NCBI GenBank assembly: GCA_015680685.1
Contig: MNCI01011418.1
Location: forward strand, 84,868 to 105,746
Direction: 5' to 3'
Origin: Gnetum montanum
Lineage: Eukaryota; Streptophyta; Gnetopsida; Gnetales; Gnetaceae
Length of the DNA: 20,879 nucleotides
Made by a program: the position numbers and the translations under genes
Notes under the pieces: generated by a model
Database searches by the model: none
The model's input: the letters and a program-made list of their open reading frames with translations, nothing else
Told to the model about the DNA's origin: nothing
In this document: positions 8,360-17,080 of the stretch, piece by piece
How the letters are laid out: every line of letters begins with the position of its first letter
Position numbering within the stretch: the stretch's first letter is position 1

Positions 8360-9012
8360 GGAACCTATTGTAATCTTCTTTTTTTACATTAAATGAAGAT
8401 AGGTATTTTCTTGTTTTGTAGCATATTGATTGTTTTTCATACTATCTAGATTTAGTAGAATTTGAAGGTTAAAATAAAAGAGTGAACGTACTCCAAGGTA
8501 ACATATCAACTTTCAACAACAAAAGATCATATTGAGTTTGTCTTTTAACTCCAAACTCTTCAAGAAAAAATTGTTTTTGAACTTTTTCAATTCTTTTCAA
8601 TATTTGTTTAGCAAACTAAGCCCCACAAAACACATTCATAAAGAATTATTGGTTGGATAATAAAAACAAAAAAAAATTTCTAGTCTCCCAACCCAAAATT
8701 AATTCCTTTTTGCATTTTCTTTTAAAGGCAAAAAGAGCTTTCATTTCACTTGCAACCCTTTGACTAATGTATTTCTCCCACTTGAAATTATTACAAAGAC
8801 CCAAGCTCAAATATCTGTAAGAGGGAATTATGTCCATAAGATTCTTTGTGAAAGAGAAATCCTTGTTTCATGTGCCACAAATCATGACTTTGGTTTTTTA
8901 TATATTAACTTTCATCCCTAAATACTAATAGAAGTCATCCAAAACATCAAGCATTTGTTTTATACCTTCTTTGAAATTTGAGATAAGTGCCACATCATTA
9001 GCATACAACAAG
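8360..9012 (-). pseudogene. LINE reverse transcriptase fragment (first lineage)
   Basis: Read leftward, the translation begins LLLYANDVALISNFKEG, continues with KQMLDVLDDFY and GMKVNI, then KTKVMICG, SYRYLSLGL, WEKYISQRVA, a short FAFKRKCKKEL block, ILYECVLWG, RIEKVQKQFFLEEFGVKRQ and YDLLLLKVDMLP. This is the usual order of the palm-to-thumb part of a non-LTR reverse transcriptase. The catalytic box normally reads YADD; here the codons at 8994-9005 give YAND, so an essential Asp is lost. Stops and at least one frameshift are present. The similarity starts abruptly at the active site, as in a 5'-truncated LINE copy. It belongs to a different lineage from the LINE at 9960-11345. Confidence 0.75.
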
Positions 9013-9959
9013 AGATGCAATATCTATTAATCCATTGAATAATGAAAATGTACATGTTATAATTTTTATAAAACATCATTAAAAATTTACTAAATATTCT
9101 AGGTTAGATTCATAACAAATAAACCACATTGGTAATTGTAATATACTTCTTTTATCAATGGTGCTCAATAGAAAATTGTAAAAATTCTAATGGTCATCTT
9201 TATTATTATTTTAACTGCACCATCCACATATTCATTCTTTGCAAGGAAATTTAAGCTAACTATATATTTCAATTTTCAAATACCAAAAACTATGAAGAAT
9301 ATATCAAATGTTAAGTAGTTTTCCTAAGAATTAAGATCTTTCATAACACAATTCTAGTCAAATTATTTCTTTGTTATAGAGTTTGTTTCACATATGCTTC
9401 TAAATATTTCATTTATTAAGCTATAAAACTCCTTCACAAAACCATATTGCATCTTAGGTTGCTATCATCACTTTTTCCAAGTATTTATCTCTTATGATTT
9501 CAAATAGACTTTACTATAAGCTATAAACTAACACAACTTTTAACTTCTAAGGGTGTCATGAGAAGTATAATATCATTATGTATCTATCTCTCAATTTGAA
9601 TTCTTACTCTTGAGATAACCCAAGTATTTTTTTAGTATTTATTCAATGTGATTTTCAAGATATTAGGGGGGGGATGTGGAAGGGAGAAGTGTCGAATTCC
9701 AAAATATAAATATACTAAAAATAAAAATTCAAAGTACAAAAGCAAAGAAGTAGTGTAAAGAGGAAAAATAATAAGATAAGAAAAAGGAAAGATCCAATAG
9801 TTTTGGAAATGCCTTTTTACATTTTCATCCTCACAACCAATCCTAAAAAACCTCCTCTTTAGGGTAGAAAAAAAATCAAACCTTGCTCTTGTCTAGAAGT
9901 GTCTAAATGGGTTTTTACTTCCTACTAAAGGATTCATATTAATAAAAAAGACAAACCAA
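9013..9959. other. AT-rich stretch, no gene seen
   Basis: Simple AT-rich sequence. The only distinct item is a run of eight G at 9666-9673 followed by ATGTGG, which resembles a polypurine tract and LTR start, but no matching LTR can be traced. The right part may hold the 3' end of the neighbouring LINE. Confidence 0.35.
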
Positions 9960-11345
9960 AGAGAAAAACATTTATAAATTCAATTGAAGCAAACTATTGA
10001 ATGATGTCATCTTCAACTAAGAATGAAAGAGAATTAGCTAGAGAATCTTTATGAAATACCATATTATATCACAACTCCCAAATGACATAAATAATAAATG
10101 AATGAAAGCAACTCCAAATATGAAGCAAAAATCCTTAAAGTTGAAGAGTGTCACTAAATAAAACTTCATCTATGTTGAAAACCATATAGATACCTATTAT
10201 ACCAAGTCCAAGAGTCATGAGCAATGGAACAAGTAAATAAACAATCGAGAAATGTATCTCCTATGTTGTAGATAGGACATCTTCAATCATGAATGCCTAA
10301 ATGAAAGCATCAAATACCAATAGATAAACCTTGATGAATCAAATACTACAAAAAATGTCTAATTTTTAAAGGAGTGGTGGCATTCTATACATTCTAAATT
10401 CCCTGCTTCCATAACTACACATTCTGATTAACTTTCCAAAGATAATTGAATCTTGGCCAAATATTAACATTAAAATTAATAAGAGTATAAACCATCTTAG
10501 AATGATATGGAAAAACATGATGGTAATTAGTCCAAAACAAATCAAAAAATCACTAAAATTTTTTAATAATTACACTTCTATCCAAACCATCTAAAAGATT
10601 AAAAAATGTAGACTTTTTAGAAACATTAATATTATAGAGACTTTGACACTCAAACTAAATAATCCATTAATTATGCATGCAAAGAGACAAAAGGGTGAAA
10701 ATGCCAAGCTTACACCATGTACAACAAAGCCATGGATGCTAAATAGCTGATAGCTTATTGTGAATGGAAAGCCACTAAGGAGAACTCTTATTAAGCATAG
10801 TAGCAACATTAATTTTATTGAAGTTCCAAAAATCACCGATAAAATTCCAAGCATTCCAAATGTGCTTTATGATAATAGAACTTGATATAGTAATATTTTT
10901 TGGAAAATGAACCTAATTTAAAAAACGAATATCTTTCTAATAAACACTACCTATAGGTTTACCAATTTGGATGTGCTCATGAAAAAGAAGCTTCCAAGGA
11001 TCTCCATCAAATAAGCATTTATAAGACAATGCCCTACTTGTAACAATTTACTAATCCTCATCCATCATCCTCTTTGTGAAAAGTCCAAAGTCCCAAGCAA
11101 CACAACAAAATCCTTTTCTAAAATGGTTAGTACCCCAAAACAAATTTTGCAAGAGCTTATCAATGTGACAATATGCAGAAATACTAAGAGCCCAATATGA
11201 AGAATAACACAAATAAGTAGCTTAAATGACATGCTTACAATAAATAAACTTAATAGCTATGAAAAGCTTCTTCTCCTTCCACTTAATAAGCTTTTTTTTT
11301 TTTTTCAATTTTTCACTATAATTCCCAAGATATTATGAGTATAGA
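9960..11345 (-). pseudogene. LINE ORF2 C-terminal region (plant L1-like), decayed
   Basis: Read leftward from about 11345 the order is YLG-like (ILGIIV), LIKWKEKKLF, IDKLLQNLFWG, GFCCVAWDFG, ALSYKCLFDGDPWKLL, WNFIGDFWNFNKIN, then TPLKIRHFL, HQGLSIGI, CPIYNIGDTF, FTCSIAHDSW and, near the end, MVFHKDSLANSL. This is the usual layout after the reverse transcriptase of plant L1-like elements, ending in the zinc-binding domain (CP-C, then H-F-C, then W). The second Cys of the zinc motif is now Tyr. Many stops and frameshifts show an old copy. The catalytic domain would lie at higher coordinates but is not recognisable there. Confidence 0.75.
11292..11305 (+). repeat. T14 tract (A14 on the LINE coding strand)
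   Basis: Fourteen T in a row. On the minus strand it falls in the Lys-rich segment just before LIKWKEKKLF of the LINE, so it is probably an A-rich codon run lengthened by slippage and not a poly(A) tail. Confidence 0.8.
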
Positions 11346-11852
11346 CCATACTCTCATAAGTATCTTCAACTCCAAAAGGCAAGGCACTATAATCTTTCAT
11401 TCAAGAAGCATCCTACAAGTTGTAGTTCCAATAATTAATAAGTGGCAAGAGTTTTTTACACCCAACCATAAAAATTACAAGCATTGCAAGAAACTTAATC
11501 ATAATCCATGGATTCAATTAGTAATATTTCTAGACTATCAAACATATCCTCGCAAGTCATTGTTGTCCCAACTATACTCGTGTTGATCTTAATTCGTATA
11601 GTTAAATATAGTTAAGTCATATGATAATTGATGTTGTGCACCCATTATGAAACAATATTAAAATATAGAAATTTATTCTAATTAAACAAAGTTACAACAA
11701 AGTAAATTCTAGTCTAGAATACAACAATGTGTCTGGCCCTACTTGTTAAACACATCATGAACACATAATCACTAGTGAAAATTACCATGCTACAAGCACT
11801 TGCTAATAGTTATTAAAATTCTAAAAAGAAAATTGACAAAGTTCTACTGCCT

Positions 11853-11879
11853 CTACATTAATGGATGTCATTAATGTAG
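11853..11879. repeat. Perfect 11-base inverted repeat (hairpin)
   Basis: CTACATTAATG and CATTAATGTAG are exact complements separated by 5 bases (GATGT). It may be the remnant of a small inverted-repeat transposon, but no longer terminal repeats or target duplications could be seen. Confidence 0.7.
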
Positions 11880-12509
11880 TAGATGAGTTCATATTTATAG
11901 ATATTTATTACTTCTACATCAACTTAGCATATGCTACATCAACTCAGTAGTGTTAACATAGCTACATTACCACAACTAACCAAAATGTTATTCATCACTC
12001 CTAATAGGCCAACACTAAGATGTACAAACATTATGCAAAAACTAAATGTCAAAATCCAAAACAATTTGACTATAAGTAAAACCCAAGACATATAGCCAAC
12101 ATGATACTTTAGAAGAATTATGAAATGAAATAAAGCTTTATTATGTTCTAAGACCCATATGGTCTATTGTGACCTACTTTACAAATTATAAATGAATATA
12201 ACAATGCCTCATAACTCAAACTCACTCTTGTGTATAAACCCTTGTCAAAGAGTGAGCTAACCACTTGAGGCACCTAACATTGGCCATTATGCAAACAATT
12301 GTTAAAATCAAACAAGTAAAATAGGTGACAAAGGTCTCAAACATAATTAAAAATAGTTTCAAATTTAATATGGTATTCCATATCTCTTCACTTAAGGTAT
12401 AAACTACTAATTGGCTTCAATTTCTATGAACATCATCTCTACTTCAAGAAACATAATATCATATTATTTTTATGTATTCACTTTCAACTTTTTCTAAATA
12501 GAAAAATTA

Positions 12510-12515
12510 TTTATT
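12510..12515 (-). terminator. Possible poly(A) signal of the host gene
   Basis: AATAAA on the minus strand, about 235 bases after the TGA at 12749-12751. A SINE-like segment lies between, so the link to the gene is only a guess. Confidence 0.25.
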
Positions 12516-12532
12516 AAGATTAAGGCAATTTG

Positions 12533-12598
12533 GAAATCGAACTTGCAACCTCTCCCACGAAAAGCAAGTTTCATTTTACTAAACCATGCAACATTTGT
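12533..12598 (-). mobile_element. tRNA-like head of a SINE, decayed
   Basis: On the minus strand TGGTTTAGTAA resembles a Pol III A box. About 35 bases further, GAGGTTGCAAGTTCGATTTC contains a B-box-like core (GTTCGATT). Order and spacing fit a tRNA-derived promoter, but the arms do not fold as a proper tRNA, so a SINE head or tRNA pseudogene is more likely. No poly(A) tail or target duplication was found. Confidence 0.4.
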
Positions 12599-12748
12599 AA
12601 CATGTTTCTGATTTTCTCTAGGATACTTCTAGCTTTTAAATATGCTTAATTATAGCATTTGCCGATTCTTTTTGCTTAGGTGTTCCGTCTAACAGGTTTG
12701 TATGGATGTACGTTTTTTCAGCAGAACGGTGAAAAAAATTGAAAAGAT

Positions 12749-12988
12749 TCAATGGATTTTGGTATTGAAAAGAGTTAAAACAGCAAACATCATATTCCAA
12801 TGATCGCACATAATGAAGGCAATAACAGTTTCATGAAACCCCTTCAGAAACATGTAAGATACGTGGATGGATTTTGTTACCGGAGGAATCAAAGATGTCC
12901 ATAGACCAGGAATGAAAATTTCTGTTGAATTCAGAAACAATTCAAGAATTTTCCGGACACAATCAAAAGTGAAAGAGTAATTAAGTCT
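12749..12988 (-). CDS. Host gene exon J, probably terminal
   Basis: It begins after TGTTTCTGGTCAG and encodes [20 protein letters not shown] then [16 protein letters not shown]. The frame stays open for another 43 codons to TGA at 12749-12751. GTAACA directly after the PP codons (12875-12880) could instead be a donor. In that case the gene continues leftward through the repeats and this exon ends at 12881. Confidence 0.55.
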   Translation of the reverse strand, partial: RLNYSFTFDCVRKILELFLNSTEIFIPGLWTSLIPPVTKSIHVSYMFLKGFHETVIAFIMCDHWNMMFAVLTLFNTKIH

Positions 12989-15900
12989 CTGACCAGAAAC
13001 AGATACCTTACTTCCTTCCTTTCGTTTCCCAGTTTTCAGAAAATATATTCCAAAGTATCTCCTGCATAGATTAAAAATGTTACCCTACTTGTCCAGCTTT
13101 TTGAACGGAAAAGGAAGATGAACAAAGAATCGTATGATAGGTAACGGATAGGTTTCACACAATACATGGCAACGTACCTGATAAACATTTATGCTTGTCC
13201 GTCGCTTGACATCAGCAATAACTTCGTAGATTACGGCTTGCAAGTCAATTGAAGGCCTTTTCATTGTTTTCAATAAGGAAATGACTATTCAAAAGCAAAT
13301 AAATATTACAAAACGCTTCCGAAGATAAAGGTCGAAAGCAAATCATATCAGAAATTGAACTTACATTCGTTGATGTAGTATTTGGGATCATCCTCTTCGA
13401 ACTTTGCAAGAGCATGGACAAACCTAAAGGAAGTGTAGTAGTGTTAGAGACGAGGAAACTTCTTACAGCACAACTCTGATAAGCTGTGCCAACAAAGCAT
13501 TACGGAAAATTATAATCAGATTTCGGGAAGGCATAAAAGATAGACAATACAAGAATATAGATGTTAGAATCTCCTTGCCTGACATAGATTATTGCCGTTT
13601 TCTCATCCGAACGATGGATCTTTTCGATGAGAGTCGAGAGAAGCGTCCTCCAATTAAAGAATCTAAAACTTTCAAGATAAAACAAGGTGTCTAAAAGTTG
13701 TAATGATAATGATTCTCAATTCTGAGGAAAATGCCAACTTTGGAACAGAGGATACATTGAAGAGGACGTAGATATGATACATTTAAGTAAATTCTCGGCA
13801 TTCGTGGATATAAGAAAATCATTTACACACTGGGAAGAAGACAACTAGCTCGTGAGTTGCTAAAATATTCAGTAAAATGTAATTGAACATTCTTTCTTAT
13901 ATGCTACAACCATATTTTGAAAACAAACAAGGGTAATGTGTAGCAACGTTATCCTGTAATGATGACTTAACAACTTCCATCCTCATTGAAGACTTTCCAA
14001 TGCTTCCGACGATGGCGTGTTCCCATAAATCAAAAATAACCACATGAGTGGCATTACAGCTGCATACGAAAAGCAGAACTGCATCCACTGAATTCGATTA
14101 CTGTTAGGAATAGAGGAACACAAGCCAGGCTTAATTATTTATATAATTAGACAAGCACATAATGTGCACGTCCAAATCTGATTTTTTGTTAGTTCAGGCA
14201 TCTAAAGATGGTAAAATGGAAACGAATATATGGCATTCATGCAACTATAAAAGTTGAATACATACCAAGGCCCCTCTTGTTTTGCTTGGTAGCTGTTACA
14301 AACATATGTTGCAGCGCGGAGATCACAAAGCTTCCAGTTCCAATATCCTGGTATGTTTCAAGCAATGCTCTGATTCCCAGGTCGTTGATGCACGAACTAC
14401 ACACATCATAAATAAGTGTATCAATTATATCGAAATATTCCACTTCAGATTAAAAGGAAAGAAAGTATTCATTCAAAAGAAAACATGCTTGTGAAAATTA
14501 TTTTTTAAAAAATAAATACAGTAGTAAATTCGAAAGAATGGGGAAATGCAAGGAGTCCTCAGCTCGAATGCGTACCCATTTGTATATAAAGCAATGAAAC
14601 AAGAAAGAAATCTTCTGTTTTAGTAAGTTATGTTTAGAATTTAACTTCTACAGACCTTGTGCTCCAAATAAGGGGAAAGGAGAAGAATAGAGATTAGTGG
14701 CATTTGATTCAGTCAATCAATAACGAAAGCAATCCCACAATGAACAAACATCAACTACGCTTATTACCGGAAATCCACCTATTAAATCATACAGGTTACG
14801 TATTATAGGAATTTAAGATCTGACATCCATTGATAAAAAATTCTTAGGAATGGTTAAAAATTTTGTGATAAAACTCAGTTGTTGCCTTGTAATCTATTTA
14901 ATTTCAATCTAACTTGGATGAAGCTGATAATAATCAGCGGTCTAACAGTATTGGAGAATGATTAGAAATTTCGGATTAAAATTGGACGGTTGGTTAGAAA
15001 TTTATGATTAAAATTCGACGGAAGAAAATTTGGAAAGCTTGATCAGCACTAACAGGATTAATTGTTGACCTTTGCCATTTTCAATATAACTTGGATGAAT
15101 AATCAGCAGTCTAACAGGATTGGATAATGGTTTGAAGTTTGTGATTAATATTGGACAGGAAAACATTTGGGAAAAATGATCAGCAGTCCAACAGGATTAA
15201 TCACGGTAAGAGTTGAGGTAAAAAGATTAAAACTCGGGGCGTTGCGAGAATCGAACTCGCGACCTCTCGCACCCGAAGCGAGAATCATACCACTAGACCA
15301 AACGCCCGTTTGTTGGTTGGATTCTCGTCTTCTCTCATCAGGTATCAAAGTTCGCATCCAAATCACTCATGGCACAAAACCTTTCCTGGAAATCAGCTAT
15401 AACCGTGCACCATGCTAAAGCTGTGTTAACAGCTGCGAGCTCGCCGGTATGTGTCAGCTGAACGGTCAGCTCGGACTGGAACGGATATTAGAAGCCAGGC
15501 GTTTTCACATCTACGGAATTGAACTTGTTCGTACTTTGACAAGGGTCGTTCCCAAAGAGTATTCATTGCTATGTACCAAAACTGTTTAACGTTTTTTATT
15601 TCTTATTTTTTTTCCTTTTTCACTTTACCTTTCGTAGCAACATGCAGGTACGGTTCTTTGAGTAACACTACCTCTTGTGTATGGGAATAGTTACGACTGA
15701 ATATGTAATACTCATTGCTATATTGGGAAAGAAACGATGTTATCTGCCCAATAAGCGGTATTTTTGCGGACTTGTGTGTATGGATTTTATTTACTGTTCA
15801 TCCCCATTCCCGAATATCAAAATTTCAAAATAGAAAAAGAAACTACCTAAGAGCACACAGTAAATTTTTCCGTTAATGCAAGTGATCAAACTCTCTTATG

Positions 15901-17080
15901 CAAATCTTCACCAAGTTTAACAGTGATAGAAAACTAAATTAGAAAATCTCTTTTAAGATTAGCCTGTGTTCTCTACAGTTTTCGAGCAAGCAATTTCTTT
16001 AATTACTATTAATCTAATGAGAAAACAGAAAGTTCCTGTAAGCATAGGAATAATACACGAGCATAAACATTGATATTAACCTGCTTGTAAGATAACCTTG
16101 ATCTTCGTACTCCCACAGAATCCGCAATACTTTGACATACTCCCTTGTATTTGCGCTAGACAAAGCTACTCTCTCACACCAAAGCTAAAAGGCAAAAAGA
16201 TAATAATAACTTAATTTAAATTAAAAAGCTATTCTAGCATGAAACGGCGAAAATCGCAAAAATGAAAACAAATGGAATTGTGACGCTCGTCATAGACGTA
16301 AAACGGTCCAAAGAAAAACAAAATGCGGAAATTACATGCTATTAGACGACGGTGAAGGTTTTAACAAACTTCAATTTAACAATCGAAAAATGTAGCGCAA
16401 TAAACGCAAAATGGAAACAACGAAACAACGTTTGCTGGACAGGGAATCGAAAAAGCCAAGGAGAAATAAAAACCTTAACTCACTACGCTTAATGCACAAA
16501 CAGCAAAAGCAAAGGCAAAATACGATGACTACAAATCTAGCCTATAGAAAAATCAAGAACGCATGGAGAGAAATAGGACGAAAGAAAATAACGCTAATTA
16601 ACGTGCAATTTTGCCATTATAAAACTAAAACGGGAAGAGTATTAATCAAAAGCAGTAACTATAACCGTAACGCGTGATTGACGAAGACAAAAAGAAAAAT
16701 GCAAGAAAGCCAATAGCGTATGATTAAAATGGCGAATATATGCAGATAAAAGAAGTCCAATACGTTGACGGAACTGGTTAGAAACTACTTCTTACACATT
16801 TCATCAGATTCTCCGCCGCAGAGGTCTCTACTGCAATATCTTTGTCACGGGAAGTCGAATACCCTTCAAGCTTTCGTCTCATTTGACCTAGAAGCTCTGC
16901 AAAAGGAACTCAGCTAACAACTTACATGCATTCCGCGAAAATTCATGAATCGTAAGCCAGAAGTTAGAAGGGAAAGAAGGCAACAGAACCTCCTGTGTGG
17001 TAGCGAGTTGCAGGCGGTATCTGCATGAAATTGAGGAAAGACCTCGCAATTTCTTCCATTGCTGCGCTAGCTTTCAAGGA
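12749..17080 (-). CDS. Multi-exon host gene, product not recognised
   Basis: Nine minus-strand exons join in phase: 16990-17080, 16796-16896, 16081-16184, 14266-14442, 13967-14087, 13579-13662, 13365-13423, 13178-13284 and 12749-12988, plus a weaker candidate at 15431-15510 that supplies the phase needed between the third and fourth. Introns are GT-AG except one GC-AG intron (13424-13578). The roughly 390-residue product has mostly helix-type composition without a known motif. Readable pieces are [79 protein letters not shown] and [18 protein letters not shown]. No signal peptide or clear membrane segment is seen. The N-terminus may be the ATG at 17057-17059 or lie further upstream, because the first exon is open back to an acceptor-like CTCAG. 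The 3' end is either the TGA at 12749 or, if the GTAACA at 12875-12880 is used as a donor, further left. A HEAT- or ARM-like helical protein is a guess. Confidence 0.6.
13178..13284 (-). CDS. Host gene exon I
   Basis: 107 bases between GCTTTTGAATAG and GTACGT, encoding [20 protein letters not shown] then [15 protein letters not shown]. It joins exon H with a split Phe codon. Confidence 0.7.
13365..13423 (-). CDS. Host gene exon H
   Basis: 59 bases between CTTCCTTTAG and GTAAGT, both strong signals; encodes [19 protein letters not shown] in phase with exons G and I. Confidence 0.7.
13579..13662 (-). CDS. Host gene exon G
   Basis: 84 bases between GAAAGTTTTAG and GCAAGG, encoding [20 protein letters not shown] and KTAIIYV. 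The donor is CAG-GCAAGG, a typical GC-AG intron start. Without splicing here the frame would miss exon H. Confidence 0.65.
13967..14087 (-). CDS. Host gene exon F
   Basis: It begins after GAATTCAG, in phase with exon E, and encodes [20 protein letters not shown], then [13 protein letters not shown] and MRMEVV. The right phase for exon G is given by the donor AA-GTCATC at 13966. An alternative end after CAG at 13954 would break the phase and is followed by GATAAC, not GT, so this end is uncertain. Confidence 0.5.
14266..14442 (-). CDS. Host gene exon E
   Basis: 177 bases between TAATCTGAAG and GTATGT. It encodes [20 protein letters not shown], then [18 protein letters not shown] and, at the end, [10 protein letters not shown]. 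The open frame is long for this AT-rich region and the donor is good. Confidence 0.65.
14880..15225. repeat. Two-copy tandem duplication of about 177 bases
   Basis: AACTTGGATGA recurs at 14911 and 15088, followed in both copies by AATCAGC(G/A)GTCTAACAG and a GATTAANATTGGAC block. Shorter versions, ATCAGCACTAACAGGATTAA near 15042 and ATCAGCAGTCCAACAGGATT at 15180, mark the ends of the units. It lies in the intron next to the tRNA gene. Confidence 0.65.
15220..15232 (-). terminator. Pol III terminator of the tRNA-Pro gene
   Basis: On the minus strand TTTT (15229-15232) is followed by TTTTT (15220-15224), within 16 bases of the tRNA 3' end. Confidence 0.8.
15236..15307 (-). tRNA. tRNA-Pro (anticodon CGG)
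   Basis: 72 bases on the minus strand. The acceptor stem GGGCGTT/AACGCCC is perfect. The anticodon stem CTCGC/GCGAG carries the loop TTCGGGT, giving CGG, which reads CCG proline codons. The T arm is GCGAG-TTCGATT-CTCGC. The A box (TGGTCTAGTGG) and B box (GTTCGATTC) are intact. CAACAAAC lies directly upstream, a common plant tRNA start context, and TTTT and TTTTT follow 4 and 12 bases after the end as Pol III terminators. There is no intron and CCA is not encoded. The usual plant gene has CCGAG/CTCGG in the T stem; here one base pair is swapped but still paired. The gene lies in an intron of the host gene on the same strand and looks functional. Confidence 0.93.
15431..15510 (-). CDS. Candidate host gene exon D
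   Basis: 80 bases between CCGTAG and GTTAAC, open in the one frame that fits exon C on its left and exon E on its right; it encodes [20 protein letters not shown] and six more residues. The segment is GC-rich, has several AGCT words and its splice sites are mediocre, so the fit could be chance. Confidence 0.3.
16081..16184 (-). CDS. Host gene exon C
   Basis: It follows CCTTTTAG and ends before GTTAAT. The 104 bases encode [20 protein letters not shown] and then [15 protein letters not shown] shorter form starting 12 bases later is also possible. It joins exon B in phase across a CpG-rich 611-base intron. Confidence 0.65.
16185..16795 (-). other. Intron between exons B and C
   Basis: 611 bases, A-rich on the plus strand and with many CpG. 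It starts GTAAGA and ends TTTTAG. An 88-codon plus-strand frame at 16411-16677 is rich in Lys, Arg, Asn and Gln because of the base composition and shows no known motif, so it is not called. Confidence 0.5.
16796..16896 (-). CDS. Host gene exon B
   Basis: It lies between CTTTTGCAG and GTAAGA, both good splice signals, and is 101 bases long. It encodes [20 protein letters not shown] followed by [13 protein letters not shown], and joins exon A across a 93-base intron in phase. Confidence 0.7.
16990..17080 (-). CDS. Host gene exon A
   Basis: It starts after TTTATCTCAG and ends GGAG before GTTCTG. It encodes [20 protein letters not shown] and ten further residues, leaving one base for the next exon. 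The ATG at 17057-17059 (G at -3, G at +4) could be the true start, which would make the upstream part 5' leader. Confidence 0.6.

Larger units (their letters stand above)
11346..12529. other. AT-rich stretch with one perfect hairpin
   Basis: No coding sequence is recognised. Up to about 11590 it may still be decayed LINE sequence on the minus strand. The only clear structure is the inverted repeat at 11853-11879. Two copies of CTACATCAACT occur near 11920-11945. A minus-strand AATAAA at 12510-12515 may serve the gene on its right. Confidence 0.4.

Noticed and set aside
9655-9690. Run of eight G followed by ATGTGG as a polypurine tract and LTR start
   Set aside because: No LTR body or end could be traced to the right, and minus-strand LINE sequence follows.
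10591-10854. 87-codon minus-strand hydrophobic frame resembling a membrane protein
   Set aside because: Another frame of the same strand reads WNFIGDFWNFNKIN and continues the LINE ORF2, so the hydrophobic frame is a shadow.
11285-11310. T14 tract as the poly(A) tail of a minus-strand LINE
   Set aside because: LINE coding similarity continues on both sides of it, so it is inside the reading frame and not at a 3' end.
15145-15418. Open frames on both strands over 15145-15418 (one containing [18 protein letters not shown])
   Set aside because: This is the well-known false translation of a tRNA gene; the sequence is tRNA-Pro and its flanks.
16411-16677. 88-codon plus-strand frame rich in Lys, Arg, Gln and Asn
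   Set aside because: It lies antisense in an A-rich intron of the host gene; composition explains it and there is no motif.
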